A DNA stretch of 64,000 nt from Betaproteobacteria bacterium (GCA_016716425.1 JADJWJ010000012.1:66293-130292), one strand, 5' to 3'. Positions 34,398 through 43,691 are shown, counted from the first letter of the stretch. Notes: generated by a model not told the origin, from the sequence alone. Translations and numbers: made by a program.

Positions 34398-35079
34398 CTT
34401 CCGCCTCGACTGGGAGCGTCCGGCGCGCACCGGCGCGTCCGAGGCCGTGCTGTGCGAGCCCAAGTCGGCCGCGCAGATCGACGCGATCGTCGAGCATGCC
34501 GCCGCCCTCGGCCGCCGCCTGTTGTTCACGCGGCTCGCGCCGGAGCACCACGCACGGCTGGCCGCCGGCGTGCGCGCCGCGCTCGACTACGACGTCGCGT
34601 CGCGCACGGCGATCCTGGGCGGGTTGCCCGCGCCGCGCGCCGCAGGTCGCATCGCGATCGTCGCCGGCGGCACGTCGGATGCCGCGGTCGCGCGCGAGGC
34701 CGCGCGCACGCTGGCGTTCGAGGGCGAGGCGGCCACGCTGATCGTCGACGTCGGCGTCGCCGGACTGTGGCGGGTCATGGAGCGGCTGCCGGAGATCCGT
34801 GCGCACCGCGTCGTGATCGCGGTGGCCGGCATGGAGGGCGCGCTGTTCTCCGTGCTGTCGGGGCTGGTCGCGTGCCCGGTGCTGGCGGTGCCGGTGTCCG
34901 TCGGCTACGGCGTGGGCGCGGGCGGGCAGGTCGCGCTGAACGCCGCGCTCGCGAGCTGCGCGTCGGGACTGTCGGTGCTCAACATCGACAACGGCTTCGG
35001 CGCCGCGCATGCGGCGCTGCGCATCCTCGGCGCGGCCGTCACAGCGCCTGCCGCAGAGACCGCACCACCGCATCGGTGA
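34390..35079 (+). CDS. larB: nickel-pincer cofactor biosynthesis protein LarB
   Basis: A 229-residue PurE-related carboxylase/hydrolase that carboxylates and cleaves nicotinic acid adenine dinucleotide, the first step of pincer synthesis. Recognisable are EAVLCEPKSAAQIDAIVEHA, IAIVAGGTSDAAVAREAARTL, DVGVAGLWRVMERLP, VVIAVAGMEGALFSVLSGLV, and the glycine-rich SVGYGVGAGGQVALNAALASCASG. The ATG at 34390 overlaps larE. It is the last gene of the lar operon, so the order here is A-C-E-B. Its final 41 bases overlap the 3' end of the convergent antiporter gene. Confidence 0.92.
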   Translation: MTDFRLDWERPARTGASEAVLCEPKSAAQIDAIVEHAAALGRRLLFTRLAPEHHARLAAGVRAALDYDVASRTAILGGLPAPRAAGRIAIVAGGTSDAAVAREAARTLAFEGEAATLIVDVGVAGLWRVMERLPEIRAHRVVIAVAGMEGALFSVLSGLVACPVLAVPVSVGYGVGAGGQVALNAALASCASGLSVLNIDNGFGAAHAALRILGAAVTAPAAETAPPHR

Positions 35080-36676
35080 GGCCGTCGAGCGCGTCGCACA
35101 CGAACATGACGCCGAACTCGCGGAGCCACGCGCGCTCCGCGTCGCTGCCCGCCGTCGCGACGATGGCAAGGCGCGGGTTGAGGCTGCGCGCCGCGATGCA
35201 CACGGCCATCTTGTCGGCGAGCGCCGCGTCGGCGACGACGATCGCGCGCGCGTGCTCGACGTGCGCGGCGCGCAGCACGTCGGCGCGCGCCGCGTTGCCG
35301 TAGACGACGGCGATTCCCTGTGCACGGTACGCGTCGAGCGCCGGGAGGTCGTCGCCGACGACGACGACGCCGATGCCGTTGGCGGCGCAGCGCAGGACGA
35401 TGCGGCGCGTCAGTTCTCCGGTGCCGACGATGGCGACGGTGCGGTCGCCTGCGACGGGCGCCGGCGCGTCCGCCGCGGCTGCGACCGGGAGTCCAGCGGC
35501 GGCCGGCGGCGGTTCGGCCTGTGGTTGCGCCAGCAGCCGGAACAGCACGGGGTTGAGCGCGATCGAGAAGATCGCCGCCGCCACCAGCGCGTCGAGCGCC
35601 TCGGGCGGGAGGATGCCGAGCCCCCGTCCCAGCGTAGCGAGTATGAACGAGAACTCGCCGATCTGCGCGAGTCCGACGGCGACCGTGGCGGCCGTGCCGC
35701 GCTCGTCGCCGATCAGCTTGACGATCGCGAGCGCGACCAACGGCTTCACGACCAGCACGATCGCGAGTGCCGCTGCGACCAGCAGCGGCTCGCGCAGCAC
35801 GAAGCCGGGGTCGAACAGCATGCCGACCGACACGAAGAACAGCGCCGAGAACACGTCGCGGAACGGCGTCATGAAGCCCGACGCCTGCGGCCCGAAGCGC
35901 GACTGGCCGACGACGAGCCCGGCGATGAACGCGCCGAGCGCCACGGACACCTGGAAGCCCTCGGCTGCGATGATCGCGATCCCGAGCGCCAGCACGAACA
36001 CCGCCAGCGTGAAGAGCTCCTCCGAGCGCGTGCGCGCCATGCGCTCCATCACGCCGCCGACGACGCGGCCGCCGACGAGGGCGACGAGCGCCGCGAACGC
36101 GGCCGCCTTGCCGAGCGCGACCAGCAGCGGCATGCCGAGCGACTTCGCGTCGACGGCGTCGGTCGCGAGCACCGGCAGCACCACCAGCGCGACGACGGTG
36201 AAGAGGTCCTCGACGATCAGCCAGCCGACGGCGACGTGGCCGGCGCGTGTGGCGAGCCGGTCGCGGTCGACCAGCATCCGCATCAGCACGACGGTGCTCG
36301 CGACGGCGAGCGCCATGCCGAACACGACGCCGGCGGCGTTGCCCCAGCCGAACCACCGCGCACACGCCCAGCCGGCGACCGCCGCGACCGCGCTCTGCGC
36401 GACGGCACCCGGCACCGCGATCCGCCACACGCGCAGCAGTTCCTGCGGATGGAAGTGCATGCCGACGCCGAACATCAGCAGGATGACGCCGATTTCGGCC
36501 ATCTGCGTCGCGAGCCTCGCGTCGGCGACGAAGCCCGGCGTATGCGGGCCGACGAGAATGCCGGCCACCATGTAGCCGACCAGCGTCGTGAGTCCCAGCC
36601 GCTGCGTGATCCAGCCGAACACGAGCGCGGCGGCGAGCGCACCGGCGAGCATGGTGATCACGGCAAGGTCGTGCAT
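35039..36676 (-). CDS. CPA2-family monovalent cation:proton antiporter with TrkA-N domain (YbaL/Kef type)
   Basis: A 545-residue inner-membrane transporter. About 12 hydrophobic segments fill residues 1-385, with QRLGLTTLVGYMVAGILVGPHTPG near the start and VALGAFIAGLVVGQSRFG in the centre. A cytoplasmic TrkA-N Rossmann domain (about 410-540, VAIVGTGELTRRIVLRC) would bind a nucleotide regulator. This layout is YbaL/KefB-like; it exchanges K+ or Na+ for protons. No separate KefG-like ancillary gene is adjacent. The ATG at 36676 starts MHDLAVITML. Upstream lie the palindromic operator and hairpin discussed separately, on the other side of the divergent gap. Confidence 0.92.
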   Translation of the reverse strand: MHDLAVITMLAGALAAALVFGWITQRLGLTTLVGYMVAGILVGPHTPGFVADARLATQMAEIGVILLMFGVGMHFHPQELLRVWRIAVPGAVAQSAVAAVAGWACARWFGWGNAAGVVFGMALAVASTVVLMRMLVDRDRLATRAGHVAVGWLIVEDLFTVVALVVLPVLATDAVDAKSLGMPLLVALGKAAAFAALVALVGGRVVGGVMERMARTRSEELFTLAVFVLALGIAIIAAEGFQVSVALGAFIAGLVVGQSRFGPQASGFMTPFRDVFSALFFVSVGMLFDPGFVLREPLLVAAALAIVLVVKPLVALAIVKLIGDERGTAATVAVGLAQIGEFSFILATLGRGLGILPPEALDALVAAAIFSIALNPVLFRLLAQPQAEPPPAAAGLPVAAAADAPAPVAGDRTVAIVGTGELTRRIVLRCAANGIGVVVVGDDLPALDAYRAQGIAVVYGNAARADVLRAAHVEHARAIVVADAALADKMAVCIAARSLNPRLAIVATAGSDAERAWLREFGVMFVCDALDGLTDAVVRSLRQAL

Positions 36677-36811
36677 CGCGGATCCGGCCTCTTGGCGTTT
36701 GCAGTGGCGCGCTGCGGCGTGACGATCGCAGTGTAGCGAGTGGGCGCGGCGCGCACTTCGCCCGCGCCAAGCAACCGCGGCGAACCTTCCCGTCGGGCGC
36801 ATAGATTGGTA

Positions 36812-36828
36812 AACTGGTAAGACCAGTT
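36812..36828. promoter_or_regulatory. FadR/PdhR-type operator candidate
   Basis: AACTGGT-AAG-ACCAGTT is a perfect 7-base palindrome around AAG. It matches the TGGTnnnACCA pattern of GntR/FadR-subfamily regulators, especially PdhR. It lies in the gap between the antiporter and aminopeptidase genes. Confidence 0.6.
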
Positions 36829-36858
36829 GCCGGGCCGTCGAGGCCCGGCATCCTTTTT
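36829..36858 (+). terminator. intrinsic terminator or attenuator hairpin
   Basis: A perfect 8-bp GC stem (GCCGGGCC/GGCCCGGC) with loop GTCGA is followed by ATCCTTTTT. It abuts the operator and ends 13 bases before the aminopeptidase start. It would end a short plus-strand transcript begun in the divergent gap, or attenuate the aminopeptidase message. Confidence 0.65.
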
Positions 36859-36871
36859 CGGGCTCCCGCAC

Positions 36872-39586
36872 GTGCCTGCCTTCCCGCGCTCCCGTTCGCG
36901 CATCGCCTGCCACCGGTCCGCGCTCGCGCGCGCGGCGGCGGCCGTCGCGCTCGGGCTCGCGGCGCTGCTCGCGCACGCCGAGGCGCAGCCGCCGGCGACG
37001 GAGCCGGTCGTGCCGGGACTGCGGTTGCCCCGCGACGTGGTGCCGGTTCGCTACGCGCCACGGCTCACGATCGATCCGGCGCTCCCGACCTTCACCGGCA
37101 CGATCGACATCGACGTGCGCGTCGAGCGACCGACCGACGTCGTGTGGCTGAACGCGAAGGAGATCACGCTCCGCGGCGCGAAGGCCGTGGTGGGCGGCGC
37201 GCAGCCGGAGGAGATTCGCGCGACGCGGATCGGCGGCAGCGACGACGTGATGGGCCTGAAGTTCGAGCGGCCGCTGCCTGCAGGCGACGCGCGGATCGCG
37301 CTCGGCTACACGGCGAAGATCCAGGAGCTTGGCGCGATCGGCGTGTTCCGCCAGCAGGAGGCCGGCCGCTGGTACGTGCTGACGCAGTTCGAGCCGATGG
37401 ACGCGCGGCGGGCGTTCCCCTGCTTCGACGAGCCGGACATGAAGGCAGAGTGGTCGCTGTCGCTGGTGGTGCCGCGCGGTGTGCGCGCGTTCGCCAACAT
37501 GCCGGTCGAACGCGAAACCGAAGCGGCCGCCGGCATGAAGGAGGTTGCATTCGCGAGCACGCCGCGGCTGCCGTCGTACCTGATCGCATTCGCCGTCGGC
37601 GAGTTCGATGTGCGCGACGCCGGCCGCGCCGGCCGCAACGCGACCCCGATCGCGATCGTCACGCCGAAGGGGAGGTCCGGCGAGGCCGCGTATGCCGCGG
37701 CCCGCACGGGTGCGATCCTCGCCGCAGCCGAGCACTTCTTCGGGCAGCCGTACCCGTTTCCGAAGCTCGACCTGGTCGCGTATCCACGGTCGAGCGGCGC
37801 GATGGAGAACCCCGGGCTCGTCACGTACGCGGCGCGGCTGCTGCTCGCGCGGGAGGACGAGATCTCGCCGTCGTTCGAGCAGCGCTTCATGGGGGTCACC
37901 GCACACGAGATCGCGCACATGTGGTTCGGCGATTACGTGACGATGGCCTGGTGGAACGATTTGTGGCTCAACGAGTCGTTCGCCTCCTGGCTCGGCACGA
38001 AGATCGTGCAGGAGCTGCGCCCCGACTGGCCGCGCGGCGCGTGGCGGCTGCGCCAGCGCACGTACGCGATCGACAACGACCGGCTGGCCTCGGCGCGGCG
38101 CATCCGGCAGCCGATCACCGACGCGGGCGAGGTGCGCGCGGCGTTCGACCCGATCACGTACGCGAAGGGCGAGACCATCCTCGCGATGTTCGAGCAGTGG
38201 CTCGGGCCCGATCGGTTCCGGGAGGGCGTGCGCCGCTACATGGCCAGGTACGCGTGGGGCAACGCGACGGCCGACGACTTCTTCGCGGCGCTCGCCGCGA
38301 CGGACGACGCCATCGTGCCGTCGTTCCGCGACTTCGTCGAGCGCGCGGGCGTGCCGCTGCTCACCGTGAGCCTCGACTGTTCGGGCGCGCCGCGGCTCCT
38401 GCTCGCGCAGTCGCGCTTCGCCGCCGTCGGCGCGCCGCCGGCGGCCGCGGCGGAGCGGTGGGTGTTCCCGGCGTGCTTCGAGCACGGCGACGCGGCGCGG
38501 GGACGGCAGACGTGCACGCTGGTGCGCGACGCGCGACAGAGCGTCCCGCTCGATGCGGCGGCGTGCCCGCGCTGGGTGATCGCCAACCGGAGCGGGAGCG
38601 GCTACTACCTGCCGCGGCTGTCGCCGGCGCTGTACGCGGCGCTGCCGACCGCGGCGAAGGTCCTGGCCGACGCCGACTACGAGCCGCTGCTCGCCGACGC
38701 CGACCTGCTCGCGCGCAGCGGCCTCATGGGGTACGAGGAGGCGCTTCCGCTCGCCGCGCAGCACGCCGACAGCCGGAGCCTGCTGACGGCGTTGCGCGCG
38801 CACGAGATTCCCGGCAACCTGCCGCCGGAACTCGTCGCGCCGGCGAACGCGGCGAAGTACGCCGCGTGGCTGCGCAAGCACTACGGGCCGCGCGCGCACC
38901 ACCTGGGCTGGCTGCCGCGCAAGAGCGACACGCCGCTCACGCCACGCCTGCGCCAGTCCGCGCTGCCGCTGGTCGCGGTCGACGGCGCCGACGCGGCGCT
39001 CGCGCGCGAGGCGCGCCGGCTCGCGCGCCGTTGGCTCGCCGACCGCGAGGCGGTGCCGCCACAGATGCGGCGCGTCGTGCTGGAAGCCGCGGCGCGCACG
39101 GCCGGCAAGGACGGCCCCGCGCTGTTCGACGGACTCGTCGCCGTCGCGAAGACCACGAAGGACCAGAACGAGCGCGAGGACGTGCTGAATGCGCTCGGGC
39201 AGTTCCGCGATCCCGCGCTCGGCGCGCGCGCGCTGGCGCTGGCGTTCGATCCGGCGATCGAGGCGCGCGACGGGACGCAGGTCGTGCGCGCGGCGCTGCA
39301 ATACGCGCCGACGCGGCCGGACGCGCTGGCGTGGCTCGACGCGAACTTCGACCGGTTCGGCAGCCGCCTGCCGCGCGAGCATTGGAGCGCCGTCGCCTAC
39401 TGGGCGGACGGCACGTGCACGCCGGCGGAGCGCGAGCGCTTCGTCGCGCTGCTCGGGCCGCGGCTCGCGGCCGCCGAAGTCGGCGCGCGGGCCTACCGGC
39501 AGTCGTTGGAGCGCATCGACCTGTGCCTCGCGCTGCGCGACGCGCGGGCGGAACCGCTCAACGCGTTCCTCGCGGCGCAGAAGTGA
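36872..39586 (+). CDS. exported M1 family metallo-aminopeptidase
   Basis: A 904-residue zinc aminopeptidase. An N-terminal signal sequence (about 1-37, AAAAVALGLAALLAHAEAQ) targets it for export. The M1 motifs are intact: the substrate-anchoring GAMENPG and the zinc site HEIAHMWFGDY..NE (HExxH-18-E, WLNESFASWLG), with QFEPMDARRAFPCFDEP upstream. A long helical C-terminal ERAP1-like domain (about 560-900) completes the ERAP/Ape2-like layout. GTG 36872 is preferred because it gives a clean signal peptide; TTG 36827 would run through the terminator hairpin. It overlaps the transporter gene downstream by four bases. Confidence 0.9.
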   Translation: MPAFPRSRSRIACHRSALARAAAAVALGLAALLAHAEAQPPATEPVVPGLRLPRDVVPVRYAPRLTIDPALPTFTGTIDIDVRVERPTDVVWLNAKEITLRGAKAVVGGAQPEEIRATRIGGSDDVMGLKFERPLPAGDARIALGYTAKIQELGAIGVFRQQEAGRWYVLTQFEPMDARRAFPCFDEPDMKAEWSLSLVVPRGVRAFANMPVERETEAAAGMKEVAFASTPRLPSYLIAFAVGEFDVRDAGRAGRNATPIAIVTPKGRSGEAAYAAARTGAILAAAEHFFGQPYPFPKLDLVAYPRSSGAMENPGLVTYAARLLLAREDEISPSFEQRFMGVTAHEIAHMWFGDYVTMAWWNDLWLNESFASWLGTKIVQELRPDWPRGAWRLRQRTYAIDNDRLASARRIRQPITDAGEVRAAFDPITYAKGETILAMFEQWLGPDRFREGVRRYMARYAWGNATADDFFAALAATDDAIVPSFRDFVERAGVPLLTVSLDCSGAPRLLLAQSRFAAVGAPPAAAAERWVFPACFEHGDAARGRQTCTLVRDARQSVPLDAAACPRWVIANRSGSGYYLPRLSPALYAALPTAAKVLADADYEPLLADADLLARSGLMGYEEALPLAAQHADSRSLLTALRAHEIPGNLPPELVAPANAAKYAAWLRKHYGPRAHHLGWLPRKSDTPLTPRLRQSALPLVAVDGADAALAREARRLARRWLADREAVPPQMRRVVLEAAARTAGKDGPALFDGLVAVAKTTKDQNEREDVLNALGQFRDPALGARALALAFDPAIEARDGTQVVRAALQYAPTRPDALAWLDANFDRFGSRLPREHWSAVAYWADGTCTPAERERFVALLGPRLAAAEVGARAYRQSLERIDLCLALRDARAEPLNAFLAAQK

Positions 39587-40482
39587 CGCACGCGCACATT
39601 CCGCCGTCCGCGGTGCTGATGATCGTCGGCGCGGTCGCGACGTTCTCGGTCATGGACGCGACGATCAAGACCATGCTGCCGCGGCTGCCGGTGCCGTTCC
39701 TGGTGTGGGCGCGCTGGACGTTCCAGGTCGTGGCGATGCTGCTCTGGCTGGGGCCCACGATGGGCCGCGGCATGGTGCGCACGCAGCGCCTGCCGCTGCA
39801 GCTGGTGCGCGGGCTGCTGCTGATTTCGTCGTCGCTGTGCTTCTTCCTGGCGTTGGGATCGCTGCCGCTCGCCGAGGCGACCGCGATCAACTACACGACG
39901 CCGGTTCTCGTCATCCTGCTTGCCGTGGTGTTCCTGGGCGAGCGGATGACGCGCCCGCGGATCGCCTTCGTGATCGCCGGCATCACCGGCATGCTGCTGA
40001 TCGTGCGGCCGGGCGCCGACCTGTTCCGCGGCGCGTCGCTGCTCGTGCTGTGCTCGGCGTCGTTCTACGCGGTGTTCCAGATCCTGACCCGCGTGATGGC
40101 GCGTGAGGATCCGCGCGTGATGCTGCTGTACCCGGCGCTCGTCGGCGCCGCGGTGATGACCGTGGCGTGGCCGTTCTTCGGCTCCCGCCTCGACCTCACG
40201 TGGCTCGACATGGCGAAGCTGGTGATGGTGGGCGTCCTGGGCACCGGTGGTCACTTCCTGCTGATCCTCGCCTTCCAGCGGGCACCGGCGTCGGCGCTGA
40301 CGCCGTTCACCTATGCCCACCTCGTGTTCGCGACGCTGGTCGGCTGGCTCGTCTTCCACGACTTCCCCGACGCGCTGACGCTCGTCGGGATGGCCGTCAT
40401 CGGCGGCAGCGGCCTCCTGCTTACGTGGCACGAGCGCCGACGCGCGCTGATGGCGCCGGCCGAACCGACCGCGATCGACTGA
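39583..40482 (+). CDS. DMT superfamily EamA transporter
   Basis: A 299-residue protein with ten predicted transmembrane helices in two EamA repeats (about 10-135 and 150-290). The first repeat ends TAINYTTPVLVILLAVVFLGERM and the second holds HLVFATLVGWLVFHDFPDALTLVG, the typical family ends. It exports or imports a small metabolite, and the sequence does not say which. Its GTG start overlaps the stop of the aminopeptidase gene (GTGA), so the two are translationally coupled, perhaps linking peptide breakdown to export of the products; that is inference. Confidence 0.9.
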   Translation: MTHAHIPPSAVLMIVGAVATFSVMDATIKTMLPRLPVPFLVWARWTFQVVAMLLWLGPTMGRGMVRTQRLPLQLVRGLLLISSSLCFFLALGSLPLAEATAINYTTPVLVILLAVVFLGERMTRPRIAFVIAGITGMLLIVRPGADLFRGASLLVLCSASFYAVFQILTRVMAREDPRVMLLYPALVGAAVMTVAWPFFGSRLDLTWLDMAKLVMVGVLGTGGHFLLILAFQRAPASALTPFTYAHLVFATLVGWLVFHDFPDALTLVGMAVIGGSGLLLTWHERRRALMAPAEPTAID

Positions 40483-40517
40483 TCGCCCAATCCGCAACCG
40501 GCAACGGAGAGATCACC

Positions 40518-41426
40518 ATGAGCAAGCCCCGCATCGGCTTCGTCGGCATCGGCCTGATGGGCCACGGCATCGCGAAGAACCTCGTCACCAAGGGCTTCCC
40601 GCTCGCGGTGCGCGTCAACCGCAACCGCAAGCCGCTCGAGGACCTGCTGGCCGCCGGCGCGAAGGAGGTGAAGACCAACGCCGACGTCGCCCGCGACGCC
40701 GATGTCGTGTTCCTCTGCGTGACCGGCGCGCCGCAGGTGGAGGAGATCGTCAACGGCCCCGACGGCATCGCGTCCGCGTCCCGCAAGGGATTGATCGTCG
40801 TCGATACGTCGACCAGCGAACCGGCGACGACGACGAAGCTGCGCGACGACCTCGCCGCCAAGGGCGTGCGCTTCGTCGACGCGCCGCTCGCGCGCACGCC
40901 GGTCGAGGCCGAGCAGGGCCGGCTCAACATCATGGTCGGCGCCGACGACGCGACGTTCGCGGAGCTGCAGCCGGTGCTGGCGGCGTTCTGCGAGAACATC
41001 ATCCACGCCGGGCCGCCGGGGCACGGCATCGTCCTGAAGCTCATCAACAACTTCATCGCGCAGGCGATCGCGACGGCGACGGCCGAGGCGCTGGCCGCGG
41101 CCGCGAAGTCCGGCCTGTCGATCGCCAAGCTGCACCAGGTGATCTCGGCGGGCGCCGTCAACTCCGGCATCTTCCAGATGATGGTCGGGAAGATGCTCGA
41201 GGGGCACGGCGACTTGACCGGCCTCAAGTTCACGCTGGTCAACGCGATGAAGGACCTGCGCTACTACACGCACTTCGCCGAGTCGCTGCCGGTGTCGGCG
41301 ATCGTCGGCGAGGCCGTGCACCAGAGCCTCGTCAACGCGAACCTCATGGGCTTCGGCGACAAGTACGTCGCGTCGCTGATCGAGGCGCAGGAGAAGCTGA
41401 ACGGCGTGCGGATCGTGCCGCGGTGA
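40518..41426 (+). CDS. NAD(P)-dependent oxidoreductase, 3-hydroxyisobutyrate dehydrogenase family
   Basis: A 302-residue beta-hydroxyacid dehydrogenase. The Rossmann loop GFVGIGLMGHGIAKNL begins at residue 6. DAPLARTPVEAEQGRLNIMVGA carries the substrate region, and the catalytic lysine lies in GIVLKLINNFIAQA. A C-terminal helical dimer domain follows. The substrate could be 3-hydroxyisobutyrate, tartronate semialdehyde or another short 3-hydroxyacid. The ATG at 40518 has GGAGAG upstream. It follows the EamA gene by 35 bases and may be in the same operon. Confidence 0.92.
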   Translation: MSKPRIGFVGIGLMGHGIAKNLVTKGFPLAVRVNRNRKPLEDLLAAGAKEVKTNADVARDADVVFLCVTGAPQVEEIVNGPDGIASASRKGLIVVDTSTSEPATTTKLRDDLAAKGVRFVDAPLARTPVEAEQGRLNIMVGADDATFAELQPVLAAFCENIIHAGPPGHGIVLKLINNFIAQAIATATAEALAAAAKSGLSIAKLHQVISAGAVNSGIFQMMVGKMLEGHGDLTGLKFTLVNAMKDLRYYTHFAESLPVSAIVGEAVHQSLVNANLMGFGDKYVASLIEAQEKLNGVRIVPR

Positions 41427-41433
41427 GCGCACG

Positions 41434-41546
41434 CCTCTCACCCCGGCCCTCTTCCCGCAAGCGGGGAGAGGGAGCACACGCAAGAACGCCGCCAGCGACA
41501 CTCCCTCGCCCCGCGAAGCGGGGAGAGGGTCGGGGTGAGGGGCGCA
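41434..41546. repeat. REP-like palindromic repeats, family A, facing pair
   Basis: Two inverted half-elements (CTCACCCCGGCCCTCTTCCCGC..GGGGAGAGGG, and CCCTCGCCCCGC..GGGGAGAGGGTCGGGGTGAGGG) span the gap between the dehydrogenase and epimerase genes. The element begins about eight bases after the first gene's stop. Confidence 0.85.
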
Positions 41547-41568
41547 TGACGAGAACGGAATCCCGGAA

Positions 41569-42600
41569 GTGAGACTCCTCGTCCTCGGCGGCACCCGCTT
41601 CCTCGGCCGCCACGTCGTCGACACGGCGCTCGCGCGCGGCGACGACGTCACCGTCTTCACCCGCGGGCGCCAGCCGAACCCCTGGGGGAGCCGGGTCGAC
41701 GCGCGGAACGGCAACCGCGATCCGGCCGTCGCTCCCGGGCTCGCCGCGCTCGCCGAAGGCGAGTGGGACGCGGTCGTCGACACCTCGGGCTACGTGCCGC
41801 GGATCGTGCGCGCGTCGGCGGAGTTGCTCGCGTCGCGCGCGGGTCGGTATCTCTTCGTGTCGTCGCTGTCGGTCTACGCGAACGCGGCCGAACCCGGCCT
41901 CACGGAGTCGGCCGAGGTCGGCGCGCTGGCGGACCCCGCGACGGAGGAGGTCGCGAAGCACTATGGGCCGCTGAAGGCCGCTTGCGAGCGCGTGGTGAGC
42001 GACGCGTTCGGCGACCGCGCGCTCAACGTGCGACCGGGACTCATCGTGGGCCCGCACGACCCCACCGACCGCTTCGGCTACTGGGCGGCGCGCTTCGTCC
42101 ACCCGCACCTGCTGGGCGACCGCGCGCCGGCGGCCGTCGTGCCCGCGCCGCCGGAGCGTCCCGTCCAGTGCATCGACGCACGCGACCTCGCGGCGTGGAT
42201 GCTCGACGTCGTCGCGGCGGGGCAGGGCGGCGTGTACAACGCGACGAGCCCGGCCGGTCAATGGACGTTCGGCGACCTCGTGGCGGCGGCCGCCGGCGTC
42301 GCCGGTATCGGCGCGCCGCGTCCCGCGTGGACGGGTGACGACCTGCTGCTGGAGAAGAAGGTCGAGCCGTGGACCGGGCTTCCGCTGTGGCTGCCGGCGA
42401 CCATGGCCGACGTGGCCGGATTCATGGCGTTCGACTGCGCGAAGGCGCAGGCCGCGGGACTCGCGACGCGCGCACTGGCGGCGACGATCGCCGACACCGC
42501 ACGATGGCTCGCGCAACGCGACAACGCCGGCGCGTGGAAGGACGTGCTGTCGGCCGACGCCGAGCGCGACATCCTCGCCGCGCGCGGCGCCGCGGCGTGA
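41569..42600 (+). CDS. NAD-dependent epimerase/dehydratase family protein
   Basis: A 343-residue atypical short-chain dehydrogenase. The N-terminal loop is VLGGTRFLGRHVVDTALARG (GxxxFLG). The usual YxxxK is replaced by the YGPLKAACERVV segment, which keeps Tyr and Lys. VRPGLIVGPHDPTDRFGYW follows. This resembles the CSP41/isoflavone-reductase-like epimerases often fused or linked to RNA or sugar metabolism. The substrate is unknown. GTG 41569 begins exactly at the domain edge, and the sequence before it is repeat. No operon partner is certain; the phosphatase gene follows by 72 bases. Confidence 0.87.
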   Translation: MRLLVLGGTRFLGRHVVDTALARGDDVTVFTRGRQPNPWGSRVDARNGNRDPAVAPGLAALAEGEWDAVVDTSGYVPRIVRASAELLASRAGRYLFVSSLSVYANAAEPGLTESAEVGALADPATEEVAKHYGPLKAACERVVSDAFGDRALNVRPGLIVGPHDPTDRFGYWAARFVHPHLLGDRAPAAVVPAPPERPVQCIDARDLAAWMLDVVAAGQGGVYNATSPAGQWTFGDLVAAAAGVAGIGAPRPAWTGDDLLLEKKVEPWTGLPLWLPATMADVAGFMAFDCAKAQAAGLATRALAATIADTARWLAQRDNAGAWKDVLSADAERDILAARGAAA

Positions 42601-42672
42601 AGCGGGGCCTGCGGTTCAGGAATTGATTTTCCGGCGTAGGCAACGCCCCGTGCCCCGCCGCACAATGCACCG

Positions 42673-43470
42673 ATGAGCCCCCGCGACGCCGCCGACTACC
42701 TCGAATTCGCCTACCACACGGCGCTTGCGGCCGGCGCCGCGATCCTGCCGCACTTTCGCGAGGCGATCGCGGTGGAGGACAAGCGCAATTTCATGGGGTA
42801 CGACCCGGTGACGATTGCCGACCGCGACGCGGAGGCGGTGATCCGCGCGGCGATCAAGCGCGCCTACCCGAGCCACGGCATCCACGGCGAGGAGCACGGG
42901 CGCGAGTCGGGCACGGCGCCGTACACGTGGGTGATCGATCCGATCGACGGAACGAAGAGCTTCATCCTCGGGCAGCTGCACTGGGGCGTGCTGATCGCGC
43001 TGCACGACGGCACGCGGCCCGTGGCGGGGGTCGTCCACCAGCCGTATGTCGGCGAGACGTTCGTCGGAGCCGCCGGCGGGCGCGCGCAGTGGCGGCGCGG
43101 CGACGAGCGCCGGACGCTCGCGACGCGCGCCTGCGCGCGGGTGGAGGACGCCATCGTCGTGACGACCGATCCCCGCCAGTTCCGCACGCCCGCGGAGGTC
43201 GCGGCGCTGAACGCGGTGGCGGACGACGCGCGCTTCCTTCGCTACGGCGGCGACTGCTATTGCTACACGCAGCTCGCAATGGGCTTCGTCGACGTCGTCA
43301 TCGAGAACGGCCTGCAGCCATACGACGTGCAGGCGCTGATCCCGATCGTCGAGGGCGCCGGCGGCCGGATCAGCGACTGGAACGGGGGCAGTTGCGACCA
43401 GGGCGGCGCCGTGCTGGCGACCGGGGACCCGACGCTGCACGAGCGATTGTTGCTGCGTCTGCGAACCTGA
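42673..43470 (+). CDS. inositol monophosphatase family protein (HisN-like)
   Basis: A 265-residue Mg-dependent phosphatase. Motifs in order: DPVTIADRDAE, the metal site GEEHGRESG, WVIDPIDGTKSFILG (the DPIDGT catalytic motif, about residues 96-101), and the C-terminal LQPYDVQALIPIVEGAGG. The GEEHGRE spelling and the length match histidinol-phosphatases of the HisN class better than SuhB. It may dephosphorylate histidinol phosphate or another sugar or polyol phosphate. ATG 42673 is the natural start. No other his genes are near. Confidence 0.9.
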   Translation: MSPRDAADYLEFAYHTALAAGAAILPHFREAIAVEDKRNFMGYDPVTIADRDAEAVIRAAIKRAYPSHGIHGEEHGRESGTAPYTWVIDPIDGTKSFILGQLHWGVLIALHDGTRPVAGVVHQPYVGETFVGAAGGRAQWRRGDERRTLATRACARVEDAIVVTTDPRQFRTPAEVAALNAVADDARFLRYGGDCYCYTQLAMGFVDVVIENGLQPYDVQALIPIVEGAGGRISDWNGGSCDQGGAVLATGDPTLHERLLLRLRT

Positions 43471-43691
43471 GCCGGGGTCCGGTGTCAGTACGACATGCGA
43501 GCCACGCGACGGTGACGGATCGGCGGCGGCGCCGCTCGGGGTCTTCGATCGCAAGGCTCTGATCCGGCAACACATTTCAGCGCGGCTTGCGTTTGGGTGG
43601 CGGTGCCCGCATATGCACTTGTCCAAGGGCCCGAAAGTGGTGCGCGAAATCCGCGCCCGTGGTACATTCGGCGGTGCAACATGACAGGCTG

